Shown piece by piece: positions 1-7,665 of a stretch of DNA of 64,000 nt (position 1 is its first letter; each line of letters begins with the position of its first letter). This stretch comes from [Clostridium] leptum DSM 753. GTDB lineage: Bacteria; Bacillota; Clostridia; Oscillospirales; Acutalibacteraceae. The position numbers and the translations under genes are program-made. The notes under the pieces were generated by a model. It was not told the origin of the DNA and ran no database searches. It worked only from the letters and a program-made list of their open reading frames with translations. The stretch is taken from positions 62,001-126,000 of the forward strand of contig DS480349.1 of NCBI GenBank assembly GCA_000154345.1, in the 5' to 3' direction.

Positions 1-103
1 AGCCCACGCCTAAGGCGATAATAGCAAAGATCGCTAAAAAGCGGCTGAAGCTGTGGCGGAATTCCCGGAGGATCATTTTCGAATAGGAGCGTTTCACTAC
101 CAT
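1..103 (-). CDS. FtsX-like ABC transporter permease, N-terminal fragment cut by the window edge
   Basis: Only the first 34 codons are inside the window; the gene continues leftward beyond base 1. The start ATG (103-101) overlaps the stop codon of the upstream ATPase gene in an ATGGTAG overlap, so the two are translationally coupled. The visible protein opens with a basic stretch (KMILREFRHSFSRF) and then runs into a hydrophobic helix (LAIFAIIALGVG). This is the usual beginning of the large FtsX/MacB-type permeases of Firmicutes, with a cytosolic Arg/Lys-rich tail and then TM1. With the LolD/MacB-like ATPase beside it, it would form an efflux or envelope-stress ABC pair rather than an importer. 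The substrate is unknown. The assignment rests on this short piece plus the neighbour. Confidence 0.7.
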   Translation of the reverse strand, partial: MVVKRSYSKMILREFRHSFSRFLAIFAIIALGVG

Positions 104-801
104 TCAATCCTTTCTACCGGTGTGGGGTTAGGATTTAAAGCCATATCGGTAACAGTTCCGCTTTTGATGTGGATCACCCGGTCGGCCATAGCGGTGATGG
201 CCTGATTGTGTGTGATGACAATAACGGTTTTTCCCATAGAACGGCAGGTGTCCTGCAGCAGCTTTAAAATAGTCTTTCCAGTGTTGTAATCCAAAGCGCC
301 GGTAGGCTCATCGCAGAGCAGGATTTTTGGGTTTTTCGCCAAAGCCCGGGCAATGGAGACCCGCTGCTGCTCGCCGCCGGAAAGCTGAGCGGGAAAATTA
401 TCCATACGCTCGCTCAGTCCAACATGGGCCAGGGTCTCGCTGGCGTCCAGCGGGTTCTCGCAGATTTCAGAGGCCAGCTCCACGTTTTCCAGGGCGGTCA
501 GGTTCTGCACCAAATTATAGAACTGGAATACAAAGCCCACGTCGTACCGTCGGTAGCGGGTAAGCTCCTTTTGATTATAATCGCTGATCCGGCTTCCATC
601 CAGCAGAATAGTGCCTTCGTCGCAGGTATCCATGCCGCCGAGCATGTTCAGCACGGTAGTTTTTCCAGCGCCGCTGGGACCCACGATCACACAGAATTCC
701 CCCTTGTCAATTTCAAAGGAAATCTTATCAGCGGCCTTGATCGTGACCTCGCCCATGCGGTAAATTTTAGAGACTTGGTCAAAGGACACAAAATGGCCCA
801 T
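97..801 (-). CDS. ABC transporter ATP-binding protein, MacB/LolD/FtsE-like
   Basis: A 234-residue cytoplasmic ATPase. Walker A is GPSGAGKTT (about residues 41-49), the Q-loop lies near FQFYNLV, the ABC signature is LSGGEQQR, and Walker B is ILLCDEPTGALD followed by the switch histidine in VITHN. LSGGEQQR and the DEPTGALD form of Walker B are typical of the MacB/LolD/FtsE class, which drives FtsX-fold permeases, and the permease start overlaps this stop codon. The start ATG at 801 follows an AGGTG ribosome site. Such pairs in Firmicutes export or sense antimicrobial peptides or act on the cell envelope; which applies here cannot be told. No two-component genes are visible on this side. Confidence 0.9.
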   Translation of the reverse strand: MGHFVSFDQVSKIYRMGEVTIKAADKISFEIDKGEFCVIVGPSGAGKTTVLNMLGGMDTCDEGTILLDGSRISDYNQKELTRYRRYDVGFVFQFYNLVQNLTALENVELASEICENPLDASETLAHVGLSERMDNFPAQLSGGEQQRVSIARALAKNPKILLCDEPTGALDYNTGKTILKLLQDTCRSMGKTVIVITHNQAITAMADRVIHIKSGTVTDMALNPNPTPVERIEW

Positions 802-955
802 AACGCACCTGCTTTCTTAATATTTCGTAATATTATTATAGTATTTTTAAAAGAAAAATTTGTAAAGATTCTATGTACAAAACGCCGGAAGGACTGGACA
901 AATCCGGCAGAAGCTGTTAGCATAAAGGGGAAAAATAAAAAAGGGGATACATCCG

Positions 956-1447
956 ATGGAATTAGTAATGAAGGAATTCGCAGAGGAACAGCTGCCCGAG
1001 ATGACGGAAATATGGAACGACGTCGTGGAGGAGGGAATCAGCTTCCCTGGCGATAAAGCCCTTTCGGAAAAAGAAGCTTTGAAGATGTTCCGGGAGCAGG
1101 CCTCTACTGTTTGCGCTACGCTCAATGGAGAGGTGGTTGGCGTTTATATCCTGCATCCCAATAATTTCGGACGGTGCGGCCATATTGCCAATGCTTCCTA
1201 CGCGGTTCGGAAGGACTGCCGCGGAGAGGGAATCGGGCGGAAAATGGTGCGCCATTGCTTGGAGAACGCAAGGGAAAAGGGGTTTCGCGGGCTCCAGTTT
1301 AACGCTGTAGTGGCTACGAATCAGGCGGCTATTCATCTTTATGAAAGCCTGGGCTTTCATAAAATCGGGACGATTAAAGACGGCTATCATTTAAAAAACG
1401 GCAGCTATGAGGATATCCATATTTTTTATTACTACTTGGGAGAATAG
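956..1447 (+). CDS. GNAT family N-acetyltransferase
   Basis: A 163-residue single-domain acetyltransferase. The acetyl-CoA pyrophosphate loop (motif A) is visible as RGEGIGRK within VRKDCRGEGIGRKMV, and the C-terminal part has the expected GNAT beta-strand and helix (NQAAIHLYESLGFHKIG). The size is normal for the family. The start at 956 has AAAGGGG about 10 bases upstream; an internal ATG at 968 is also possible. It is divergent from the ABC genes to its left and is followed by its own intrinsic terminator, so it is probably monocistronic. The acetylated substrate (amino acid, polyamine, antibiotic or protein) is not predictable from this sequence. Confidence 0.85.
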   Translation: MELVMKEFAEEQLPEMTEIWNDVVEEGISFPGDKALSEKEALKMFREQASTVCATLNGEVVGVYILHPNNFGRCGHIANASYAVRKDCRGEGIGRKMVRHCLENAREKGFRGLQFNAVVATNQAAIHLYESLGFHKIGTIKDGYHLKNGSYEDIHIFYYYLGE

Positions 1448-1506
1448 CAGCCTGTTTGGCTTTATGCTTTACAAAGCCAAAAGGTTTGCGCAATAAGGCG
1501 GTCAGT

Positions 1507-1550
1507 GAGCGGAAGAAGCCAGCTTTCAGGAGCTTCTTCCGCTCTTTCTT
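1507..1550 (+). terminator. Intrinsic terminator after the GNAT gene
   Basis: A perfect 13-bp stem (1507-1519 pairs with 1532-1544, GAGCGGAAGAAGC), a 12-base loop, then TTTCTTT. It lies 60 bases past the acetyltransferase stop and before the hydrogenase ribosome site. It also shows that the open frame extending upstream of 1609 is not coding. Confidence 0.85.
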
Positions 1551-1608
1551 TGGAAAAAGGATAAGGAAGCCCTTCTTTTGGAATAACAATAGGAAAGGAG
1601 GAATGGTT

Positions 1609-2817
1609 ATGACGCCGCTTAGGGAACTGTATGAAGAATTTGTCAGGGAAAAGACAAAAAACGCTTCGCAAAGCGAATTGGACTGCCTGCTCCACCCTCG
1701 CAAATACCCTGTGGTTTGGAAGGTGGGCGATTGCAGCTGCGATCCGGGCAAAACGCCGGAATGTCAGGCCAGCTGTCTGTTTAACGCAATTAAAATAGGA
1801 AGCGACGGGAAGCTTTCGATTAATGAGGACTGTGTAGGCTGTTCTGCCTGTATCGACGCCTGTCAGGCGAAAAAGCTGGTAGCCAGCAAGGATATTCTTC
1901 CGGCAATGAAAGCGGTTCTGGAGAGCGATCAGATGGTCTACGCCCTGGTAGCTCCCGCTTTTATCGGTCAGTTCAGCCCGCAGGTGACTCCTGGGATGCT
2001 TCGCAGCGCTTTTCGGCGCATTGGATTTGACGGTATGGTGGAAGTAGCCATTTTCGCGGATATTCTGACGCTGAAGGAGGCACTGGAATTTGACCGTAAT
2101 ATCAAGACGGAATCGGATTTTCAGCTGACCAGCTGCTGTTGTCCCATGTGGATTGGGATGATCCGAAAAATTTATCATCAGCTGATGCCTCATGTGCCTG
2201 GAGCGGTGTCTCCCATGATTGCCTGCGGACGAACGATCAAAAAGCTGCATCCTGGCGCTGTAACGATTTTTGTCGGCCCCTGTATCGCGAAAAAGGCAGA
2301 GGCCAGAGAGAAGGATTTGCAAGGAGCCATCGATTATGTGCTGACCTTTGAGGAGATGCAGGACATTTTCGACGCTTTAAGGATAAAGCCTGAAAGCATG
2401 AGGGATCGAAAGAGGGAGCACTCCTCGAAAGCCGGAAGAATTTATGCGAGGACCGGCGGCGTGAGCCAGGCGGTGCAAAGCACTTTAGAAAAGCTGGCGC
2501 CGGAAAAAAGCATGAAGATAAAAACCCGGCAGGCGGATGGCGTTCCCGCCTGCAAGGAAATGATCGATAGTCTTTTAGAGGGAAGAGGCGGCGCCAACTT
2601 TTTTGAGGGAATGGGCTGTGTAGGCGGATGCGTTGGCGGCCCTAAGAGGGTAATCAACCAGGAATTGGGACGCAAAACAGTGGACGCTTACGGCGAAAAG
2701 GCCCGATTTGAAACTCCCCTCGAAAATCCCTATGTGCTGGAGCTGTTGAAACGCCTGGGTTTTGATACCGTAGAAGAGCTTTTGTCCGATCAGGAACTGT
2801 TTACCCGAAGCTTTTAA
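1609..2817 (+). CDS. [FeFe]-hydrogenase-like protein with N-terminal ferredoxin-type clusters, group D-like
   Basis: A 402-residue protein. The N-terminal 90 residues carry two Cys-rich iron-sulfur motifs (CSCDPGK..CQASC and CVGCSACIDAC). The remainder is an H-cluster domain with all three signatures: L1 as TSCCCPMW (Cys176-178), L2 as GPCIAKKAE (Cys225) and L3 as EGMGCVGGCVGG (Cys337, Cys341). Canonical catalytic enzymes have TSCCPxW and MPCxxKxxE. Here an extra Cys in L1 and Gly in place of Met in L2 point to the less-studied putatively sensory or low-activity groups. I chose the ATG at 1609 because AAAGGAGG ends seven bases before it; upstream in-frame codons run through the preceding terminator. 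No HydE/F/G maturases, flavodoxin or NADH subunits lie beside it. Being flanked by terminators, it is probably transcribed alone. Confidence 0.88.
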   Translation: MTPLRELYEEFVREKTKNASQSELDCLLHPRKYPVVWKVGDCSCDPGKTPECQASCLFNAIKIGSDGKLSINEDCVGCSACIDACQAKKLVASKDILPAMKAVLESDQMVYALVAPAFIGQFSPQVTPGMLRSAFRRIGFDGMVEVAIFADILTLKEALEFDRNIKTESDFQLTSCCCPMWIGMIRKIYHQLMPHVPGAVSPMIACGRTIKKLHPGAVTIFVGPCIAKKAEAREKDLQGAIDYVLTFEEMQDIFDALRIKPESMRDRKREHSSKAGRIYARTGGVSQAVQSTLEKLAPEKSMKIKTRQADGVPACKEMIDSLLEGRGGANFFEGMGCVGGCVGGPKRVINQELGRKTVDAYGEKARFETPLENPYVLELLKRLGFDTVEELLSDQELFTRSF

Positions 2818-2884
2818 AAGCGGCTGGCCATCGCCTTGCGGACTGCGGAGGAGAAAAATCTAAAAGAAGTCCGCCGGTGGGAAT

Positions 2885-2920
2885 AAAAAGAGCTTTGGCA
2901 TCATTGCCAAAGCTCTTTTT
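2885..2920 (+). terminator. Bidirectional intrinsic terminator after the hydrogenase gene
   Basis: The stem AAAAAGAGCTTTGGCA (2885-2900) pairs perfectly with 2905-2920 around a TCAT loop. The A and T flanks give a U-tract on both strands. It can end the hydrogenase transcript and could also stop leftward read-through. Confidence 0.85.
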
Positions 2921-2958
2921 ATTTTGATTTTAATCGATGCGGCCGCTCATTTTATTAT

Positions 2959-3002
2959 AAGGCTTTTATAAGAACTTTCCTTGATCAAGGAACTAAAGCC
3001 TT
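2959..3002. repeat. Compound inverted repeat between convergent genes
   Basis: An outer inverted repeat AAGGCTTT/AAAGCCTT (2959-2966, 2995-3002) encloses a 16-bp perfect palindrome, TTCCTTGATCAAGGAA (2977-2992). It lies in the 309-base gap between the hydrogenase (plus) and the glnQ-like gene (minus). No U-tract follows on either strand, so it is not a classical terminator. The rest of this gap shows nothing recognisable. Confidence 0.5.
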
Positions 3003-3126
3003 GATAATACGAAAGCGCTGCTGCGGCTATATCATAATTACAGAGAAACGGTTAAAAAAGCCGCAGGTTTCAATCGAATATTGAGCTGAAAAAAGATACG
3101 GCCACCCTATGGAAAAATTGTTCCCG

Positions 3127-3891
3127 CTAATTTTCGTTAAACCGGGCAAGAAAAGCCTTGGTTCGCGGGTTCTGCGTATGTCCGAAGACCTCTTCCGGGG
3201 TTCCCGCTTCAACAATAACGCCGTCGTCCATAAAAATGACCTTATCCGCCACATCTCTTGCGAATTTCATTTCATGAGTAACCACGACCATTGTCATATG
3301 CTCTGAGGCCAATTCACGAATTACCTTCAGGATTTCCCCAGTAAGCTCCGGATCCAGCGCTGAAGTAGGCTCGTCAAAGAAAAGAATATCCGGGTTCATT
3401 GCCAGCGCCCTGGCAATGGAAACCCTCTGCTGCTGGCCGCCCGAAAGCTGGTAGGGATAAGCGTCGGCTTTGTCCTGCAGCCCCATCTTTTCCAGCAGCT
3501 CATGAGCGAGCTTGTTGGCCTCCTCTTTGGTTTTTCCTAAGACCCGTACCGGCGCCTCCGTAATATTCTGCAGGACGGAGAAGTGGGGAAATAAGTTAAA
3601 GTTTTGAAACACCAGGCCGATATGCAAGCCAATCTTGGCGCAGGCAGCCTTATCGGAATAGACCGCGGTTCCCGTAGGGGAGTTTTTTACCAGGCTTTCG
3701 CCGCAGATAGAAATTTCCCCGGCATCTACGGTCTCCAGCTGAGTGATGCACCTGAGCAGTGTGCTTTTTCCAGAACCGGATGGGCCGATGATCGCCAATA
3801 CGCCGCCTTTTTCCACCGTTAAGGAGATTCCCTTGAGAATCTCAACACCGTCAAAGCTTTTTTTAACGTCCTTTACTGTAAGCATTTCCAT
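3127..3891 (-). CDS. Polar amino-acid ABC transporter ATP-binding protein, GlnQ/HisP-like
   Basis: A 254-residue ATPase with Walker A GPSGSGKST, signature LSGGQQQR, Walker B ILFFDEPTSALDPEL and the switch His in VVVTHEM. The pattern DEPTSALDPEL plus VFQNFNLFPH at the Q-loop is diagnostic of the PAAT (polar amino acid) importer ATPases. It has about ten residues more than the usual 240-245, in an insertion around residues 70-85 (KNSPTGTAVYSDKAACA). It is the last gene of a leftward operon: binding protein, permease, ATPase, with 13 bases between the permease stop and this start (AAGGAGG at the start). It powers uptake at the inner face of the membrane. The exact amino acid is unknown; cystine, glutamine or histidine relatives are all possible. 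Confidence 0.93.
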   Translation of the reverse strand: MEMLTVKDVKKSFDGVEILKGISLTVEKGGVLAIIGPSGSGKSTLLRCITQLETVDAGEISICGESLVKNSPTGTAVYSDKAACAKIGLHIGLVFQNFNLFPHFSVLQNITEAPVRVLGKTKEEANKLAHELLEKMGLQDKADAYPYQLSGGQQQRVSIARALAMNPDILFFDEPTSALDPELTGEILKVIRELASEHMTMVVVTHEMKFARDVADKVIFMDDGVIVEAGTPEEVFGHTQNPRTKAFLARFNEN

Positions 3892-3904
3892 TTGAAATTC
3901 CTCC

Positions 3905-4546
3905 TTACCGGTAATAGGACAAGCGTTTTTCAGCGATGGTGAAGCAGCGGGTTACCACACCGTTCATCACCAGATAGAACACTGCCGCGATCACAAAGGG
4001 AACCATGCTTACCGCAGATGAGACCCAGTTGTTGGTGACCTTCAGCAGCTCTACCACAGCGATAACCTGAGCCAGAGAGGTGTCCTTTACCAGGGTAATA
4101 AACTCGTTGCCCATCGGCGGAATAATCCGCTTGACCACCTGAGGCAGAATGATTCGGAAAAAGGTCTGCTTTTTGTTAAAGCCGAGAACCTTTGCCGCCT
4201 CATACTGGCCATCGGGGATGGATTCGATGCCGCCGCGGTAAATTTCGGCAAAATAAGCGGCGTAGTTCAAGGCGAACGCCACCTGCGCCGCGATTACCCG
4301 GTCAAGCTGGATTCCAAACAGAGGCTTTAAGCCATAGAACACGAATAGAAGCTGCAGCATCAAGGGGGTGCCCCGCATGATCAGAATAAAAAGCCTTACC
4401 GGCCAATTGATGATTTTTATTTTAGACATACGGCCTAAGGAAACCAGAAGGCCCAAGGGCAGCGCAAATACCAAGGTAGAAAAGAAAATACGCAGGGTCA
4501 TTAGCGTGCCTTGCAGCATTTCTGTCAGCAATACCTGATAGTTCAT
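3905..4546 (-). CDS. Amino-acid ABC transporter permease, HisM/GlnP family
   Basis: A 213-residue integral membrane protein with about five hydrophobic helices. The MRGTPLMLQLLF segment and the cytoplasmic EAA loop (YEAAKVLGFNKKQTFFRIILPQ) are the landmarks of PAAT permeases, the loop being the docking site for the ATPase. Only one permease gene is present, so the channel is presumably a homodimer, as in many Gram-positive systems. It sits between the binding-protein gene (53 bases upstream) and the ATPase gene (13 bases downstream) on the same strand. The length is typical for the family. Specificity resides mainly in the binding protein. Confidence 0.93.
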   Translation of the reverse strand: MNYQVLLTEMLQGTLMTLRIFFSTLVFALPLGLLVSLGRMSKIKIINWPVRLFILIMRGTPLMLQLLFVFYGLKPLFGIQLDRVIAAQVAFALNYAAYFAEIYRGGIESIPDGQYEAAKVLGFNKKQTFFRIILPQVVKRIIPPMGNEFITLVKDTSLAQVIAVVELLKVTNNWVSSAVSMVPFVIAAVFYLVMNGVVTRCFTIAEKRLSYYR

Positions 4547-4599
4547 ATGTTACAGCCTCCAACGTTGTACGTGTATCGCAGGAAAATCACAGAGGAATA

Positions 4600-5481
4600 T
4601 TATTCCACCGTGGTGACATCCTCGCCGAACCATTCTTCAGAGATTGTTTTCATGGTGCCGTCGGAAGACATCTCTCTCAGGGCTTCTTCGACCTTTTCCT
4701 TCAAGGCGTTGTCGCTTTTCCGGAAGCCGATGACATAGTCCTCTGTGGCCAAAGAAAGGGCGTTGCCATCACTGTCGGACAGAATACGGTAAGCGTCGGG
4801 ATCATTGTTCAAATAGAAGCGGGCGACAACCTCATCGATAGAAATAGCGTCGATGGTGCCGTTTTGGATCTCCAAAACCGCCATGGCATAGTCCTCAATT
4901 TTTACAATCTCTCCCAAGGAATCCTTGAACTCCTTGTTTTCCTCAGCCTCCAAAGCAGATTCCGCAGAGGAGTCGGCCTGTACGCCGATGGTCTTTCCCG
5001 CCAGATCCTCTAAGGTCTGATAATCGGAATCGGTTTTTACCAGAATGATCTGCTCATTCTTCATATAGGGGATACTTAAATTAAACTGTTCGTCGCGCTC
5101 CGGCGTCTTGCTGAAGCCGTTCCACAGGCAGTCAACATTGCCGTTTTCCAGCTCGGACTGCTTATTGTTCCAATCGATGGGCTGAAGCTTCAGCTCAATC
5201 CCCAAACGGCTGCAAACCTCCTTGGCGATGTCGATATCGAAGCCGATGATGTCGCCGGTTTCGGTATCCTTATAGCCCATGGGAGGGAACGCGTCATCTA
5301 AACCGAGCACCAGTGTGCCGGCAGACTCTACCTTTTCCCAGGATTGATCGTCTGTGGCGGCCGCAGAGGAAGATCCATTGCTGTCTTCTCCGCCAGTGGA
5401 AGAGGAACCGCCGTTATCCCCGCAGGCCGCACAGGTGGCCGCAAGAGCCAGGGCCATCAATGCCGCTAATACTTTTTTCAT
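4600..5481 (-). CDS. Amino-acid ABC transporter substrate-binding lipoprotein, family 3
   Basis: A 293-residue lipoprotein. A signal peptide (MKKVLAALMALALAATCAAC) ends with a lipobox at Cys20, with Cys17 as an alternative, followed by a Gly/Ser-rich linker. The mature domain begins ESAGTLVLGLDDAFPPMGYKD, the standard opening of family 3 binding proteins, and contains DCLWNGFSKTPERDEQFNLS, which matches the ligand-binding lobe of amino-acid binders. It is anchored outside the cell and delivers substrate to the permease encoded downstream. It is first in a three-gene leftward operon with a sigma-A type promoter at 5545-5573. The ligand is not certain. Confidence 0.93.
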   Translation of the reverse strand: MKKVLAALMALALAATCAACGDNGGSSSTGGEDSNGSSSAAATDDQSWEKVESAGTLVLGLDDAFPPMGYKDTETGDIIGFDIDIAKEVCSRLGIELKLQPIDWNNKQSELENGNVDCLWNGFSKTPERDEQFNLSIPYMKNEQIILVKTDSDYQTLEDLAGKTIGVQADSSAESALEAEENKEFKDSLGEIVKIEDYAMAVLEIQNGTIDAISIDEVVARFYLNNDPDAYRILSDSDGNALSLATEDYVIGFRKSDNALKEKVEEALREMSSDGTMKTISEEWFGEDVTTVE

Positions 5482-5544
5482 AAATTTACTCCGCCTTTCC
5501 TAAAACGTGATTATTTGGGCGATGCCCAAGGATCAACATGTAGT

Positions 5545-5573
5545 ATTTTACCTGATTAGCAAGCTAAAGTAAA
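5545..5573 (-). promoter_or_regulatory. Sigma-A type promoter of the amino-acid ABC operon
   Basis: Read on the minus strand, TTTACT (5573-5568), 17 bases, TAAAAT (5550-5545). Transcription should start near 5538, leaving a leader of about 55 bases. That leader holds a small hairpin (TTGGGC/GCCCAA, about 5515-5529) before the binding-protein start. Confidence 0.6.
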
Positions 5574-5701
5574 GCCTATTTTAAAAAAATCGTCTTTTTC
5601 TACAAAATACACGGGAAACAGCCATGCCAGAGCAAGGCGTTCCACGCTGTTTGACAGGCTGGAAAGCAGGACTGTTCGAATCCTATGGAAATCAAAATAA
5701 C

Positions 5702-5730
5702 AAAAAGCCATCTGTAAAGATGGCTTTTTG
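5702..5730 (-). terminator. Intrinsic terminator of the PRPP synthetase gene
   Basis: A 12-bp stem CAAAAAGCCATCT/AGATGGCTTTTTG with a four-base loop, 40 bases past the prs stop. It reads as a terminator on both strands and separates prs from the amino-acid ABC operon. Confidence 0.85.
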
Positions 5731-5771
5731 TTTCGAAGTAAGGCTAAGCTGTTTTTTTAGTTAGACCTACT

Positions 5772-6923
5772 TTAGGACTGGTATTTTTTTAAAAGGGCCT
5801 GAATTTTCTCATGGGGATCGATAATGGCGCTGACGGAAATATCGTGATTGACCGCCGCGATAAAGTAGGCGATATATTTGGATACATCCACCTCAAAGAA
5901 CCATTCTCTCTGCTTGAGGGCGTCCGTTCTGTAGGTGAGGTTGCTGCCCAGCACACCGTTAATGACTCCGTCATGATAGGCCTTATCGAAGTCATCCAGC
6001 CCATTAGTGAAGATAGAATAGGTAGCGTAGCAGAAAATGCGGGAGGCCTTTTGCTTTTTCAACTCATAGGCGATATCCAGCATAGATTCGCCGGAGGAAA
6101 TGATATCGTCGGTGATAAAGATATCCTTACCCTCAACGGAAGCGCCAAGATACTCATGAGCGACAATTGGGTTCCGGCCATTGACGACCCGGGAGTAATC
6201 CCTTCTTTTATAGAACATACCCAGATCGACTCCCAGAACGGAGGCATAATACATATTTCGGTTCATGGCGCCTTCATCCGGGCTTACCACCATGAAGTGC
6301 TCACGGTTGAGCTTTAAATCCGGGATTTTTCTCGTCAGCGCCTTCAGCACCTGATAATAAGGCATTACATTGTCAAAGCCCATCAGAGGCACGGCGTTTT
6401 GTACCCGGGAGTCATGGGCGTCAAAGGTAACAATATTGGAAACTCCCATAGCCTGCAATTCCTGCAGCGCGCAGGCGCAGTCCAGGGATTCACGGTAGCT
6501 GCGGCGGTGCTGGCGCCCGCCGTACAACAGGGGCATAATCACGCTGATCCGGTGGGCCTTTCCGCTGGCGGCCTGAATTAAACGCTTAAGATCCTGAAAG
6601 TGGTCGTCAGGGGACATAGCGTTTTGTTTGCCGAACAGCTTATAAGTACAGCTGTAATTTCCCACATCTACCAGGAAAAACAAATCGTCTCCCCGGATGG
6701 TGCTTCGAATCAGCCCTTTGCTGTCCCCGGAAGAAAAACGCGGACATTCATTTTCTACAAGGAACGTTCCTCTGGGATTATTGTCTGGTGTCGCCCAGCT
6801 CACTAAATGGGCGTTGATCTTTTCGCCTAATTCCCGGGCGCCTTCGGTAACAACCAGGCCGAGAGGGGCGACTGCGCTGTCGTGTGAATTAAAAAGTTCT
6901 TGAGCATCCTGTGTGGCTGCCAT
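5772..6923 (-). CDS. prs: Ribose-phosphate pyrophosphokinase (PRPP synthetase), long form
   Basis: A 383-residue cytosolic enzyme that makes PRPP from ribose 5-phosphate and ATP for nucleotide, His and Trp synthesis. The PRPP-binding loop is clear (DIFITDDIISSGES). The N-terminal half has the pyrophosphokinase pattern (VSWATPDNNPRGTF..ENECPRFSSGD..IRGDDLFFLVDVGN; YGGRQHRRSYRESLDCACALQEL). It is about 70 residues longer than the usual 315. I chose ATG 6923 because AAGGAGG precedes it by nine bases; the GTG at 6956 upstream would place that ribosome site inside the coding region. The gene is monocistronic, with a near-consensus promoter at 7022-7050 and an intrinsic terminator in its short leader (6957-6989), so attenuation is likely. 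Confidence 0.92.
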   Translation of the reverse strand: MAATQDAQELFNSHDSAVAPLGLVVTEGARELGEKINAHLVSWATPDNNPRGTFLVENECPRFSSGDSKGLIRSTIRGDDLFFLVDVGNYSCTYKLFGKQNAMSPDDHFQDLKRLIQAASGKAHRISVIMPLLYGGRQHRRSYRESLDCACALQELQAMGVSNIVTFDAHDSRVQNAVPLMGFDNVMPYYQVLKALTRKIPDLKLNREHFMVVSPDEGAMNRNMYYASVLGVDLGMFYKRRDYSRVVNGRNPIVAHEYLGASVEGKDIFITDDIISSGESMLDIAYELKKQKASRIFCYATYSIFTNGLDDFDKAYHDGVINGVLGSNLTYRTDALKQREWFFEVDVSKYIAYFIAAVNHDISVSAIIDPHEKIQALLKKYQS

Positions 6924-6956
6924 GCTGTAAGTCCTCCTTGCAACGTTGTGGTTCAC

Positions 6957-6989
6957 AAAAAAAGTATCAGCCCCGATTTAGCTGATACT
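6957..6989 (-). terminator. Leader terminator (candidate attenuator) ahead of prs
   Basis: On the minus strand a perfect 9-bp stem AGTATCAGC/GCTGATACT with a nine-base loop is followed directly by seven T. It lies downstream of the prs promoter (start point near 7015) and 34 bases before the prs start codon, so every prs transcript must read through it. This fits regulated termination; no known riboswitch fold is recognised in the 30-base leader before it. Confidence 0.75.
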
Positions 6990-7021
6990 ATGTCGAACAC
7001 TGGAAGATTTCTTTCAAATTT

Positions 7022-7050
7022 ATTATAACAGCCGGAGGTTTCTCCGTCAA
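7022..7050 (-). promoter_or_regulatory. Promoter of prs
   Basis: Read on the minus strand, TTGACG (7050-7045), exactly 17 bases, TATAAT (7027-7022), with an upstream TGT that adds extended -10 character. The sequence CTGTTATAATAAATTTG resembles the malate-operon promoter at 32512-32540 base for base except at one position. Confidence 0.8.
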
Positions 7051-7337
7051 ACGAAATAGCACAAATGTGAAAAGTTTTGACAAATTCACGCATAGATGTC
7101 AGTGAACAATGTTTTTATTATTAAATTAGACTAGAAAAATAGAGTAAGCGGATATAAATTACAATGTTTTTTACATTTTCAGCTTTTGGCGATAATTTTT
7201 CAATCTGTTCGAAGAAGGTTTATTCACTTTTATTTTTGCGATAGGATTTCAGAAATAAATAGGGAGGACGGATAATGCTCCGCCAAGGGGAGCTTTTCTA
7301 AAATTAAGAATGGGATATATTTTCAATGAGAAACTTG

Positions 7338-7396
7338 GGCGGAAATACCATTAACCCTTACCAGCAGCGACTTCAGTTGATTAGGTGCTGACCGCC
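7338..7396 (+). other. Possible structured RNA element upstream of the sugar operon
   Basis: GGCGG (7338-7342) can pair with CCGCC (7392-7396), and just inside it CAGCA (7362-7366) can pair with TGCTG (7386-7390). This gives a two-helix fold with a 19-base internal bulge on one side. No riboswitch class is recognised, and the proposed operon promoter (7433-7461) lies downstream of it, so it may not even be transcribed. Confidence 0.2.
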
Positions 7397-7432
7397 TTAT
7401 CATTTGGAACAAATCCTATCATTCATATTGTT

Positions 7433-7461
7433 TTGTTGATGATGTCTAATCTGATTATAAA
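7433..7461 (+). promoter_or_regulatory. Candidate promoter of the sugar ABC/glycyl-radical operon
   Basis: TTGTTG (7433-7438), 17 bases, TATAAA (7456-7461), about 200 bases before the first permease gene. Moderate match to the sigma-A consensus. The repeated element at 7502-7515 lies just downstream of the expected start point. Confidence 0.45.
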
Positions 7462-7501
7462 AAATTAGAATAAAAACAATTTAGTATACAATTAGCACAA
7501 A

Positions 7502-7515
7502 ATATAAAATTTGTC
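7502..7515 (+). repeat. 14-base direct repeat copy 1, possible regulator site
   Basis: ATATAAAATTTGTC occurs here and identically at 9407-9420. A related TATAATTTGTCGGG lies at 19006-19019; the copy here is also followed by GGGGG, so copies 1 and 3 share ATTTGTCGGG. The three positions precede the permeases, the binding-protein gene and the histidine-kinase gene of the same island. Confidence 0.45.
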
Positions 7516-7665
7516 GGGGGATTCACATGAAATTTATAGGGTAGCCTCTTTCGACTTACTGTGAGATAATTCAACCATAATCTAAACACGGAGGGCGGTA
7601 AAAATGTGAAACATAACAAAGGGGCTGCAAAATTACGTTAAAGCAATGAGAGAGGGGATGTAGAT

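Larger units (their letters stand above)
6990..7432. other. Intergenic region between prs and the sugar ABC operon
   Basis: About 440 bases without a credible gene; AT-rich with scattered poly-T. Apart from the prs promoter at 7022-7050, it contains a very short possible reading frame of eight codons at 7276-7302 (GGGAGG upstream of its ATG) that overlaps a 5-bp GC hairpin followed by TTTTCT (7277-7299). It also holds a longer-range fold at 7338-7396. None is strong enough to name. Confidence 0.4.

Noticed and set aside
1456..1608. N-terminal extension of the hydrogenase to 1456
   Set aside because: It runs through a strong terminator and lacks a ribosome site; ATG 1609 has AAAGGAGG at ideal spacing.
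5671..5695. TGTTCGAATCCT resembles a tRNA T-loop
   Set aside because: The flanking bases do not form a T-stem and there are no acceptor or anticodon arms; chance match.
6924..6956. GTG start of prs at 6956
   Set aside because: It would place the AAGGAGG ribosome site of ATG 6923 inside the coding region and starts immediately after the leader terminator U-tract.
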